From Aeromicrobium sp. 9AM (lineage in GTDB: Bacteria > Actinomycetota > Actinomycetes > Propionibacteriales > Nocardioidaceae): a stretch of 64,000 nt of DNA. A program made the translations under genes and the position numbers. The stretch's first letter is position 1; every line of letters begins with the position of its first letter. Of this stretch, positions 1-8,105 are shown piece after piece. The notes under the pieces are model-generated. The model was not told the origin of the DNA. It searched no databases and saw nothing but the letters and a program-made list of their open reading frames with translations. The DNA is taken from assembly GCF_902506105.1 (NCBI RefSeq), contig NZ_LR733304.1, forward strand, positions 496,001 through 560,000, read 5' to 3'.

Positions 1-402
1 ACGACGATGTTCTCAGCTGAGCTCGACCTCGAGCGCACGCGGAGCAACTCGCATCACTCCCTGATGCAGAAGATCCGGGCTCACATCGAAGCGAACCTGG
101 CCGAGCCAGAGCTCGGGCCGAGCACCATTGCTGCGGCTCACTTCATCTCCACCCGACACCTGCATGGACTGTTCCAGGATCAGGGCATCACCGTTTCGTC
201 GTGGATCAGGTCCAGGCGTCTTGAGCACTGCCGCCGCGATCTGGTCGATCCGGTCCAGGTGCATCGCTCGGTCAGCAACATCGCGTCGAGATGGGGGTTC
301 GTCGACGCAGCCCACTTCTCGAAGGCGTTCAAGAACATGTACGGGACGTCGCCGCGCGACTTTCGCGCACGCGGACAGGCCCCCGAAGCAGAGGTCAGCT
401 GA
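1..402 (+). CDS. AraC-family transcriptional regulator, C-terminal part (cut by window edge)
   Basis: The reading frame is open from base 1, so this is the 3' end of a longer gene; the first ATG in frame is at 7 but is unlikely to be the true start. The visible part is the C-terminal double helix-turn-helix DNA-binding domain of the AraC family: a first helix-turn-helix around IAAAHFISTRHLHGLFQ and the typical second-helix signature IASRWGFVDAAHFSKAFKNM followed by GTSPRDFR. The N-terminal sensor domain lies outside the window. It ends 8 bp inside the convergent dehydrogenase gene. Its position beside an amine permease and amine oxidase makes it the likely activator of the amine-degradation genes, which is inference from context. 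Confidence 0.88.
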   Translation, partial: TTMFSAELDLERTRSNSHHSLMQKIRAHIEANLAEPELGPSTIAAAHFISTRHLHGLFQDQGITVSSWIRSRRLEHCRRDLVDPVQVHRSVSNIASRWGFVDAAHFSKAFKNMYGTSPRDFRARGQAPEAEVS

Positions 403-1213
403 ACGACAACGTCGGCACATCGACGACGTGCGCGCCGCCGTCTGCCACCAGGACGGCGCCGGTGACGTACGACGACTCAGACGAGCCCAAGAAGCAGATG
501 ATCGACGCGATCTCCTCGGGCCGGGCCGGGCGGCCAAGCGGAACGTTGGCCGTCACTAGGCCGTACGCCTCCTCGCGGCCTCCGACGTCCTGACGTTGCG
601 CGAGCTCATCCATCTCCTGGTCGGCCATGGGTGTGCGCACCCAGCCGGGACACACGGCGTTGGCCCTGACGCCCGAGCGACCAAAATCTCGGGCCATGCT
701 TCGGGTGAGCCCGATGAGCGCATGCTTGCCGACGGTGTAGCCGGCGACGTCAGGACCCGCGAACAACCCGGCGAGTGAGGAGACGACCACGACAGAGCCC
801 CTCGACCGGACCAGCTCGGGCAACCCGGCACGGGCTAGTGCGAAGGCGCTTGTCACGTTGGCACGAAGGCTCGCGTCCCAGTCGTCGTCGGTCGTCTCAA
901 GCACCGACGAGTAGCCGTGTCCTCCGGCATTGGCCACGACGACGTCGACGCGCCCGTAGACATCCACAGCGGCCGCGATTGCCTGTGATGCACCAGCCGC
1001 AGTGCTCACGTCGGCCACCACGCCATGCGCTCCGGTGAGGGCTGAGACTGCGGCGAGCGGTTCAGAACGACGTCCTGCGATCACGACACGGGCGCCCCGC
1101 CGCGTGTAGAGGGTCGCGACGGCGGCACCGATGCCCGTGCCGCCGCCGGAGACGACCACGACTGGGCCGGCACTGCCGGGATCTGCTGGAGGCGTGTCTG
1201 TTGCGTCGGTCAT
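395..1213 (-). CDS. SDR-family oxidoreductase (dehydrogenase 1 of a pair)
   Basis: A classical short-chain dehydrogenase/reductase of about 272 residues. The nucleotide-binding glycine motif is VVSGGGTGIGAA, and the catalytic Ser-Tyr-Lys triad is seen as VVVVSSLAGLF followed by GYTVGKHALIGL; the C-terminal YVTGAVLVADGGA is also typical. The ATG at 1213 is chosen because residues just after it align with the family; an in-frame ATG at 1246 is possible. It is the last of three minus-strand genes (permease, SDR, SDR). Substrate unknown; in Klebsiella a short-chain dehydrogenase belongs to the monoamine regulon, so a role in handling amine-derived alcohol/aldehyde is a reasonable guess. Confidence 0.88.
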   Translation of the reverse strand: MTDATDTPPADPGSAGPVVVVSGGGTGIGAAVATLYTRRGARVVIAGRRSEPLAAVSALTGAHGVVADVSTAAGASQAIAAAVDVYGRVDVVVANAGGHGYSSVLETTDDDWDASLRANVTSAFALARAGLPELVRSRGSVVVVSSLAGLFAGPDVAGYTVGKHALIGLTRSMARDFGRSGVRANAVCPGWVRTPMADQEMDELAQRQDVGGREEAYGLVTANVPLGRPARPEEIASIICFLGSSESSYVTGAVLVADGGAHVVDVPTLSFS

Positions 1214-1257
1214 GATCGTGACTTTCTGGTTGCTGGCGGGCGGCATCTGGACGGTGA

Positions 1258-2016
1258 CTAGGCGGGAAAGGAGGAACGTGCGAGGTATCCGAAGTCACTC
1301 ACCAACGCATGGCCGTTGACCGCTGCCGAGACGGGCGACGCGAGATGCACCACCTGGCTCGCCACCTGGTCAGGGGTCTGCACGGGACAGTCGAGCGACG
1401 CGAAGCCGTCCGCGCCCAGGTCCGAGCGGGACATCGGGGTGTCCACGATCGACGGGCACACGCAGTTGACCCGGACGCCGTCCGGTACCAGGTCGACCGA
1501 GAGCGCGCGAGTCAGCTGCAGGACCGCTCCCTTGGACGTGACGTAGGGAACCATGCCCGGCGCGGCCACGAAGCTGGAGTCGGACGCCATCAGCACGATC
1601 GATGCCACGTCGGAGGCGCGCAGGAGAGGCAGCGTGTGCTTGACGAACAGAAACGGCGCCGTGACGTTGACGGCCATCACTGCCGCCCATTCAGCGGTCG
1701 TGATCTCGTCGACACTGAGGCCGAACGGTCCCGAGATCCCGGCGCAGCAGACCAGCGTGTCGAGCTGGCCCCATTGTCCCGCGGTGGCGGTCACAGCGCG
1801 CGCGACCTGGCGCTCATCACCCACATCGGCGGTGGCGAGGAGCACCTCCGTACCTGTGGCCGCGAGGGCGGCGGCGACGTCCTCGAGCCCGTGGGTGTCG
1901 CGGTCGCACAGGGCGACTCGCATCCCTTCCCGCGCCAGGGCGAACGCGGTGGCGCGGCCGATGCCGGAGGCCGCCCCCGTGACGAGGGCGGCCCGGCCGG
2001 CCAGCTGCATGTCCAT
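1258..2016 (-). CDS. SDR-family oxidoreductase (dehydrogenase 2 of a pair)
   Basis: A 252-residue short-chain dehydrogenase with N-terminal ALVTGAASGIGRA, an NNAG-region variant VCCAGISG, and the active-site SIVLMASDSSF...PYVTSKGAVLQL (Ser, Tyr, Lys). Starts at ATG 2016 (MDMQLAG), with a second in-frame ATG two codons later. It lies 11 bp downstream of the permease stop and 44 bp upstream of the next SDR, so the three genes probably form one transcript. The two SDRs are not close copies of each other. Specific substrate cannot be read from the sequence. Confidence 0.88.
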   Translation of the reverse strand: MDMQLAGRAALVTGAASGIGRATAFALAREGMRVALCDRDTHGLEDVAAALAATGTEVLLATADVGDERQVARAVTATAGQWGQLDTLVCCAGISGPFGLSVDEITTAEWAAVMAVNVTAPFLFVKHTLPLLRASDVASIVLMASDSSFVAAPGMVPYVTSKGAVLQLTRALSVDLVPDGVRVNCVCPSIVDTPMSRSDLGADGFASLDCPVQTPDQVASQVVHLASPVSAAVNGHALVSDFGYLARSSFPA

Positions 2017-2027
2017 GTCGACCCGGG

Positions 2028-3491
2028 TCAGTCGGCGACGGTCGGGCTGAACCGTTCGAGATCCGTGTCCAGCTCTGCGTAGATCTGCGGCCGGTTCTTG
2101 CGCAACCAGACGGCTGCGCCCAGACCGATGACGAGGGCGGCGAGGAGCAGGTAGGGAAGCTTGGCGATCAACGGATCCTGTGATCCTGCGAGGTCGGAGA
2201 AGTTCACGACTGCCAACACCACGATCGTGATGATGCCGATGCCGCCGATGCCAGGGGCGACCAAGGTCTTCCAGATGCGAGGATCGCGGAGCCTACGGAA
2301 GTACACGACGATCGAGACAGCGGCGAAAGCCTGCAATGTGAGGATGCCGAGGGTTCCGAAACCGGTCATGCTCGCGGTGAGATCTGTGATCGGGTCCAGA
2401 CCAGCAACGCCATAGATCCCAGCGATGATCCCAGCGAAGCCGAGCTGGGCGATGGACGCATTGCGAGGCGAGCCGTTCGCCGCATCGGTACGCCCGAGCG
2501 CCCGGGGCAGAATGCCGACTCTGCCAAGTGCGAACACGTAGCGTGTCGCGGAGTTGTGCAGGGCGAGCAGTGCCGCGAACAAGCTGACAAGCAACAGCAC
2601 CATCATGACCTTGGTGAGGAAGGTCCCGAGGAAGTCCTGGGAGATCGAGAAGACCAGGTCGCCGGTGGGCAGGTGCTTGAGGGCGGCGTCCTGTGCAGAG
2701 GAGACGCCGACGGCGCTGACGATGCACCACGTCGTGAAGGCCGTGAACAGGCCGATGAACCCGATAGCCAGATAGGTCGCGCGGGGGATCGTGCGGCCGG
2801 GGTCGCGTGCCTCTTCGCTGAACAATGATGTGGCTTCGAAGCCGACGAACGCGTTGGCTGCGAAGAGCAACCCAAGTCCCATCGAGCCAGTCGTGATCTG
2901 CGACCACTGGAAAACTGAAAAGCTGAGGCCATGCTGGAACACGATGCTGAAGTCCATGACGAGCAGGATGCTGACCTCGAGCACGAGGCAGACCCCCAGG
3001 ACCTTCGCGCTGAACTCGATGCCCCGTCGACTCAACGCGAACACGAGCACTACCGAGATTGCACTCCAGATCGTCCAGTGCAGCTTGGGGCCGAACACGT
3101 CGTCGACGATGAACGCGGTGAAGAACCCGCTGGTGCCTATCCCGCCCGCCACGAACATGTTGTATCCGAGCAGGGCAACCAAGGCAGAGACCAGTCCGAA
3201 TGGTCGTCCGAGGCCCTTCACCACGAACGAGTAGAAGCCGCCGGCGCTGACGAGCTTCCTCGACATCTGGGCGTAGCCGACAGCAAACAGCAGCAGCGAG
3301 ACGGACACGAGGATGAAGGACCAGACCATGCCGCTGCCGTTGCCGACAGCAATGCCGATCGCGCCGACGACGACCATGCCGGTCAGCGGCGCGACTGCCG
3401 CCAGCACGAGGAAGACGATTCCGGGAACCCCTAGCGCGTTGCGGGCCAGACGGTTGGGGCCTCCCACGGAGACCTGCTCTGCAGATGTCAT
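2028..3491 (-). CDS. APC-superfamily amino acid/amine permease
   Basis: A 487-residue integral membrane protein with about 12-13 hydrophobic segments and the amino acid-polyamine-organocation signature in the first helices (GVPGIVFLVLAAVAPLTGM) and the conserved FVGFEATSLFSEEARDPGRTIPRA stretch, which in this family lies near helix 6 and contacts substrate. ATG 3491 is selected because GGAGAG sits 6 nt upstream; a GTG at 3503 is an alternative. It is first in a minus-strand operon with two SDRs and faces a copper amine oxidase across a short intergenic region, so uptake of a biogenic amine or aromatic amino acid is the likely function. The exact substrate is inference. Confidence 0.9.
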   Translation of the reverse strand: MTSAEQVSVGGPNRLARNALGVPGIVFLVLAAVAPLTGMVVVGAIGIAVGNGSGMVWSFILVSVSLLLFAVGYAQMSRKLVSAGGFYSFVVKGLGRPFGLVSALVALLGYNMFVAGGIGTSGFFTAFIVDDVFGPKLHWTIWSAISVVLVFALSRRGIEFSAKVLGVCLVLEVSILLVMDFSIVFQHGLSFSVFQWSQITTGSMGLGLLFAANAFVGFEATSLFSEEARDPGRTIPRATYLAIGFIGLFTAFTTWCIVSAVGVSSAQDAALKHLPTGDLVFSISQDFLGTFLTKVMMVLLLVSLFAALLALHNSATRYVFALGRVGILPRALGRTDAANGSPRNASIAQLGFAGIIAGIYGVAGLDPITDLTASMTGFGTLGILTLQAFAAVSIVVYFRRLRDPRIWKTLVAPGIGGIGIITIVVLAVVNFSDLAGSQDPLIAKLPYLLLAALVIGLGAAVWLRKNRPQIYAELDTDLERFSPTVAD

Positions 3492-3517
3492 ACGACTCTC
3501 CACGTGTCTTGGGCGGT

Positions 3518-3533
3518 GGTGAGATCACTCACC
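3518..3533. promoter_or_regulatory. inverted repeat in divergent permease/amine oxidase region
   Basis: GGTGAG and CTCACC arms separated by ATCA lie 27 bp upstream of the permease start, in the 196-bp divergent region (3492-3687). It could be an operator for the divergent genes. No regulator assignment is possible from sequence alone. Confidence 0.35.
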
Positions 3534-3610
3534 GCGACTAGTACACAGTCTGGAATGCAAATTCAGACCACGGCTTGCACGAGACGGCACGGCATTTGTC
3601 GGCCTCCGCA

Positions 3611-3628
3611 CGATTCCCTTTCGAATCG
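3611..3628. promoter_or_regulatory. inverted repeat upstream of copper amine oxidase
   Basis: CGATTC and GAATCG arms separated by CCTTTC lie 60 bp before the amine oxidase start. This stretch is clearly more AT-rich than the genes around it, as expected of a regulatory region. Candidate operator; AraC-family proteins usually prefer direct repeats, so another regulator is possible. Confidence 0.35.
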
Positions 3629-3687
3629 CAGGTTGCGCCTGACGCGGAGCAATAGTGGAGCCAGCGGTATTCGTCGGAGAGGAACTC

Positions 3688-5727
3688 ATGGACAGCCACC
3701 AGCACCGGTCCACCGTGAGCGGGCCACAAGCAGCCCGCCATCCGTTGGACCCGCTGACCGCCGCGGAGGTGGATCGGGCGCGCGCGGTCTTGGATGAGGC
3801 CGGGCGGTTGACGTCGACCACCAGGTTCGCCTGCGTCCTGCCCGTGGAGCCGGCCAAGGATGCGGTTGCGACATTCTCGAGGGGGGACGCCGTGGAGCGT
3901 GAGGTGCTCGCGGTGCTGTTGGACACCGCGACGGGTGAGTCGGCCGAGGCGATCGTCTCGGTGACCCGCGGGACTGTCGAGTCATGGACGGTCCTGCGTA
4001 CGACGGAACATCCGTACGGCCAACCCGCCTACCTGTTCGAGGAGTATGCCCTTGCGGAGGAGCTGGTTAAGGCGGATCCGGAGTGGCGAGCCGCGATGGA
4101 ACGGCGTGGGATCGAGGACCCGGACCGGGCCTACTGTGGGCCGCTCGCCCCTGGCTACTTCGGCCGAGCCGACGAAGTGGGACGTCGCATCATCCGGTCC
4201 CTGACCTTCCAGCGTGTCCACGAGGACGACAGCCCGTGGGCCCATCCCGTCGAAGGCCTGATCGTCCACATCGACCTCACCCAACGTCGGGTCATCCGAG
4301 TCGAGGACCACGGCGACGTGCCGGTGCCGTCTGCGCACGGCAACTACGACGCCGCCGCGACCGGCGAGGCCCGGGCGACGCTGAAGCCGATCGAGATACT
4401 CCAGCCGGAGGGGCCGAGCTTCACGGTCGACGGGTCCCAGGTGACGTGGGAGAACTGGTCGTTCAGGGTGGGTTTCAACGCCCGCGAGGGACTCGTGCTC
4501 AACACAGTCACCTTCCGCGACGGTGACGAGGATCGCCCTGTCCTGCACCGTGCCTCGGTGCCCGAGATGGTGGTGCCCTACGGCGACACGTCGCCCACCC
4601 GGTTCTGGATCAGCTACTTCGACGCGGGGGAGTACCTGCTCGGGAAGAACGGCAACTCGTTGACGCTGGGGTGCGACTGCCTCGGCGTGATTCACTACTT
4701 CGACGGCGTCGTCGCGGACGATCACGGAAACCCCGTGACGATCCCGCAAGCCATCTGCATGCACGAGGAGGACTACGGAATCCTCTGGAAGCACACCGAC
4801 CTCGCCGGACGGACCGAGGTGCGCCGGTCGCGACGCCTGGTCATCTCATCCTTCTCCACGATCGGGAACTACGACTACGGGTTCTTCTGGTACCTGTACC
4901 TCGACGGGACGGTCGCCCTCGAGGCCAAGGCCACCGGCATCGTCTTCGCCGGAGCGGGTCATCCCGGCACGACCAATCCGCATGCGCCGGAGATTGCGCC
5001 CGGAGTGTTCGCCCCGGTGCACCAGCATCTGTTCTGCGCTCGTCTCGACGTAGCGGTCGACGGCGACGACAACACCCTCGCCGAGGTCGACGTGATCGGG
5101 GTCGCGACCGGCGAGGACAACCCGCACGGCAACGCGTTTACGTGGCAGGTCACCCCGATCCGCACAGAGTCCGAGGCGGCACGTTTGGCAGACGGCTCAC
5201 GATCCCGGGTCTGGGAGGTGGCCAGCTCCCACCGTCGCAATGCCGTGGGGAAGCCGACGGCCTATCATCTCGTCCCCGAAGGACGCTCGACGTTGCTGGC
5301 GCAACCCGACTCCTCGGTCAGCTCCCGAGCAAGGTTCGCGACCAAGCACCTGTGGGCCACGGCGTTCGATCCGAGCGAGCGATTCCCGGCCGGTGACTAT
5401 CCGAATGCGCACGCCGGCGGCGCCGGGATCCCAGCCTGGCGCGAGCAGAACCGCTCCCTTGACGGCACCGACATCGTCCTGTGGCACGTCTTCGGGCCGA
5501 CCCACGTCCCGCGCCCGGAGGACTGGCCGATCATGCCTGTCGACTACTCGGGGTTCGCGTTCAAGCCGTACGGATTCCTCGACCGTAACCCCGCGCTCGA
5601 CCTGCCGGTCGGAACGCGGGGCGCCGGCGCGTGTGCGGAATCGTGTGGTGCTTCGTGCGCCTGCGGCCATCACTCATCATCCTCAACGTCTGCATCTCAC
5701 CAAGAAAAGGATCATCATGACCACTGA
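3688..5727 (+). CDS. copper-containing primary-amine oxidase (tyramine/phenethylamine-oxidase type)
   Basis: Converts primary amine, O2 and water to aldehyde, H2O2 and ammonia. The 679-residue protein aligns with Arthrobacter globiformis amine oxidase at a constant offset. The cofactor tyrosine (topaquinone) is Tyr395 in TIGNYDYGFF, the catalytic base Asp312 is in YFDAGEYLLG, and the copper ligands are His445 and His447 (HQHLF) and His606 (THVPRPEDWP). No signal peptide is seen, so it is likely cytosolic. ATG 3688 has GGAGAGGA upstream; an earlier in-frame ATG at 3655 lacks one. The C-terminus (residues about 648-679) is an unusual Cys- and His-rich tail. It overlaps moaF by 11 bp and heads the homoprotocatechuate operon. 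Confidence 0.96.
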   Translation: MDSHQHRSTVSGPQAARHPLDPLTAAEVDRARAVLDEAGRLTSTTRFACVLPVEPAKDAVATFSRGDAVEREVLAVLLDTATGESAEAIVSVTRGTVESWTVLRTTEHPYGQPAYLFEEYALAEELVKADPEWRAAMERRGIEDPDRAYCGPLAPGYFGRADEVGRRIIRSLTFQRVHEDDSPWAHPVEGLIVHIDLTQRRVIRVEDHGDVPVPSAHGNYDAAATGEARATLKPIEILQPEGPSFTVDGSQVTWENWSFRVGFNAREGLVLNTVTFRDGDEDRPVLHRASVPEMVVPYGDTSPTRFWISYFDAGEYLLGKNGNSLTLGCDCLGVIHYFDGVVADDHGNPVTIPQAICMHEEDYGILWKHTDLAGRTEVRRSRRLVISSFSTIGNYDYGFFWYLYLDGTVALEAKATGIVFAGAGHPGTTNPHAPEIAPGVFAPVHQHLFCARLDVAVDGDDNTLAEVDVIGVATGEDNPHGNAFTWQVTPIRTESEAARLADGSRSRVWEVASSHRRNAVGKPTAYHLVPEGRSTLLAQPDSSVSSRARFATKHLWATAFDPSERFPAGDYPNAHAGGAGIPAWREQNRSLDGTDIVLWHVFGPTHVPRPEDWPIMPVDYSGFAFKPYGFLDRNPALDLPVGTRGAGACAESCGASCACGHHSSSSTSASHQEKDHHDH

Positions 5728-6532
5728 CCTCTCCGACACGACGGCATGGCTGCCCCTCGACGGCCTTGCACCCGGCTTCGACGCGAACAAGGCGGTCCCG
5801 ACCGCTGACCTCGCGGGCCGCACGATCGTGACCATCGCGCCCGACGGCACGCGGGTGTCGCACCTCTTCACCGACACCCGCGTGGCGTGGGCCTTCGACG
5901 GTGGCGAGGCCGGCGATGACGCCTACGAGGCCTTCGAGGTCGATGCGGGTCTCTATTTCGTGCAGGCACACCACACCGGGCGTCCCACAGAGGCTCTGTC
6001 TCTCGTCGTCGATCTGGTCAACGGTCGCGGCGTGGCAGTGGTCACTGCAATCGGGACACCCAGCACGGGAACGCCCGAGCCGGGAAAGTCGGCCGTCAAG
6101 CAGTCGTTCACTCCCGTGCTGATCGAGGGCATCGAGACCAGCGGCCTGGAGCCGGGGCCGTCAACTGCCTTGATCGGCCGTCGTACCTACTGGGTCTACA
6201 GCGAGGTCCACGCGTACGAGCACATCTACCTGAGTCCTCAGTGGTACACGTGGCAGTGCCTCGCCGGGCCCGAACGCGGGCTCGCCGACACGGATCTCAA
6301 CACCGTCTGGGAGATCCGGCCGGGCATCCACATCTTCGCGTGGCGCGAGAAGGTCATCCCCTGCGCATCCGTGACGATCGCCGACCATCGAAACCAGAAG
6401 GCCTTACGGTCCCACGGTGTGTTGTTCGGGCTCGACGAGACCGGCTCGACACCGACGCACTTCACGTTCGGCGCGCACGGACACCTGCTGAGCAACACCA
6501 TCCACCCGGACATCTACGACCCTGCTGGATGA
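5717..6532 (+). CDS. moaF: MoaF-family protein of the monoamine-oxidation regulon
   Basis: A 271-residue protein with the two-domain arrangement of the MoaF family (N-terminal beta-rich lipocalin-like half and MoaF C-terminal half, e.g. YWVYSEVHAYEHIYLSPQWYTWQC and WREKVIPCASVTI). ATG 5717 follows AAAAGGA, and the start lies 11 bp inside the end of the amine oxidase, so translation is probably coupled. The family is often labelled molybdenum cofactor biosynthesis protein F, but the name came from the Klebsiella monoamine regulon (moaEF), and its place directly behind an amine oxidase supports that reading. The biochemical activity is unknown; small-ligand binding is plausible. Confidence 0.85.
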   Translation: MTTDLSDTTAWLPLDGLAPGFDANKAVPTADLAGRTIVTIAPDGTRVSHLFTDTRVAWAFDGGEAGDDAYEAFEVDAGLYFVQAHHTGRPTEALSLVVDLVNGRGVAVVTAIGTPSTGTPEPGKSAVKQSFTPVLIEGIETSGLEPGPSTALIGRRTYWVYSEVHAYEHIYLSPQWYTWQCLAGPERGLADTDLNTVWEIRPGIHIFAWREKVIPCASVTIADHRNQKALRSHGVLFGLDETGSTPTHFTFGAHGHLLSNTIHPDIYDPAG

Positions 6533-6659
6533 ACGCTTCGCTCTGAGCCAACCTCCGTGCCGTCGTCAACAAGACGTCGGGGTCCTCGGGTCGAGACGAT
6601 GAAGTGGCATGAAAGCCGCACAAGCCACGTTCACGAATCACCCTGACATGGAGGACCTG

Positions 6660-8105
6660 ATGCCGACTCGGCTGCACATCAACGGCGAGTGGACGACGGC
6701 GTCCGGTGGCGCGTTCGAGACCTTCGATCCGGCCACCGGGCAGGTGATCGAGGAGATCGGTCGGGCGACCGCGGCTGATGTGGATGCCGCGGTCGCTGCA
6801 GCGCGAGAGGCGCTCGGCCGGCCCGACTGGGCCGGCCTCCTGCCGATCCAGCGAGCTGCCCTGCTTTTTCGGCTGGCAGCACTGATCGAGGACAATGCAG
6901 AGGAGCTCGCAGCACTGGAGACCCGGGACCAGGGTCAGCCGATCGGCATCTCGCGGCACGTCAGTGTCGCTGGATCGGCCGAGCACTTCCGCTACTACGC
7001 GGGCTGGGTCACCAAGATCCAAGGCACCGTCAACCCGGTGTCGTTCCCGGAGACCCTGCACTACACGAAGCGTGAGCCGGTCGGGGTCAACGCCCTGATC
7101 ACGCCGTGGAACTTCCCGTTGATGATCCTCGCCTGGAAGCTGGCACCCGCCTTGGCCACCGGCAACACCGCGGTCATCAAGCCGAGCGAGGTGACGTCGC
7201 TGACCAGCGTCCGACTGGTCGAGCTCGCTGTCGAGGCAGGCTTCCCCCCGGGTGTCGTGAACCTCGTCACCGGCGACGGATCGGTCGGCGCGATGCTGAG
7301 TGCGCACCCCGACGTCGACCACCTGTCCTACACCGGCTCGACCGCCACCGGTCGCCTCATCACCCGAGCCAGCGCAGACTCGAACCTCAAGCGACTGACT
7401 CTCGAGCTCGGCGGCAAGGCACCCAGCGTCATCGCCCGCGATGCGAACCTGTCCGCCGCGATTGCCGGAAACCTCGCCGGCAGCACGCTCAACAGCGGAC
7501 AGGTCTGTGCGGCGTACACCAGGTTCTACGTCGACGCGGCCCGCGAGGACGAGTTCGTGAGCCGGATGGCGGAAGGCCTCCGTGGGCTGGCCATCGGACC
7601 GGGCGCGCAGGAGTCGACGCAGCTCGGACCGTTGGTCTCAGCCCGGCACCTGGATCACGTCGAGGCTCTCGTGTCGACCGGGTCGGAACAGGGCGCGACG
7701 CTCGTCACCGGCGGTCATCGTCTCGATGGCGAGGGGTTCTTCTTCGAGCCGACCTTGTTCAGCGGCGTGACCGATTCGATGTCGATCATCCGCGAGGAGA
7801 TCTTCGGCCCGGTGCTCGCCGTCACGACCTACGACGACCTCGATGAGCTGGATGACCTGCTCGTGAGGGCGAACGACACGGAGTACGGTCTCGCCGCCAC
7901 AGTGTGGACGCAGGACATCTCCACCTCACAGCGTCTGGCCAACGGGATCAGGGCCGGTGCGGTGTTCGTGAACATGCCGCCCATCCCAGACATGGCCGCC
8001 CCTTGGGGCGGCTACAAGGCCTCCGGCTGGGGTCGGGAGATGGGTCCATGGGCGATCGACGCCTACACCGAGATCAAGTCGGTGTGGATGCACTATGGCG
8101 CCTGA
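6660..8105 (+). CDS. NAD(P)-dependent aldehyde dehydrogenase
   Basis: A full-length 481-residue aldehyde dehydrogenase. The catalytic cysteine is Cys283 in NSGQVCAAYTRF, the general base Glu249 is in TLELGGKAP, and the NAD-site motif ITPWNFPL is near residue 148. ATG 6660 is chosen because GGAGG lies at the right distance (6650-6654), unlike an upstream ATG at 6609. Two jobs fit the context: oxidising the arylacetaldehyde made by the amine oxidase to an arylacetic acid, or oxidising succinic semialdehyde released at the end of homoprotocatechuate breakdown. It ends 11 bp inside the next gene, so it belongs to the same operon. Confidence 0.93.
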   Translation: MPTRLHINGEWTTASGGAFETFDPATGQVIEEIGRATAADVDAAVAAAREALGRPDWAGLLPIQRAALLFRLAALIEDNAEELAALETRDQGQPIGISRHVSVAGSAEHFRYYAGWVTKIQGTVNPVSFPETLHYTKREPVGVNALITPWNFPLMILAWKLAPALATGNTAVIKPSEVTSLTSVRLVELAVEAGFPPGVVNLVTGDGSVGAMLSAHPDVDHLSYTGSTATGRLITRASADSNLKRLTLELGGKAPSVIARDANLSAAIAGNLAGSTLNSGQVCAAYTRFYVDAAREDEFVSRMAEGLRGLAIGPGAQESTQLGPLVSARHLDHVEALVSTGSEQGATLVTGGHRLDGEGFFFEPTLFSGVTDSMSIIREEIFGPVLAVTTYDDLDELDDLLVRANDTEYGLAATVWTQDISTSQRLANGIRAGAVFVNMPPIPDMAAPWGGYKASGWGREMGPWAIDAYTEIKSVWMHYGA

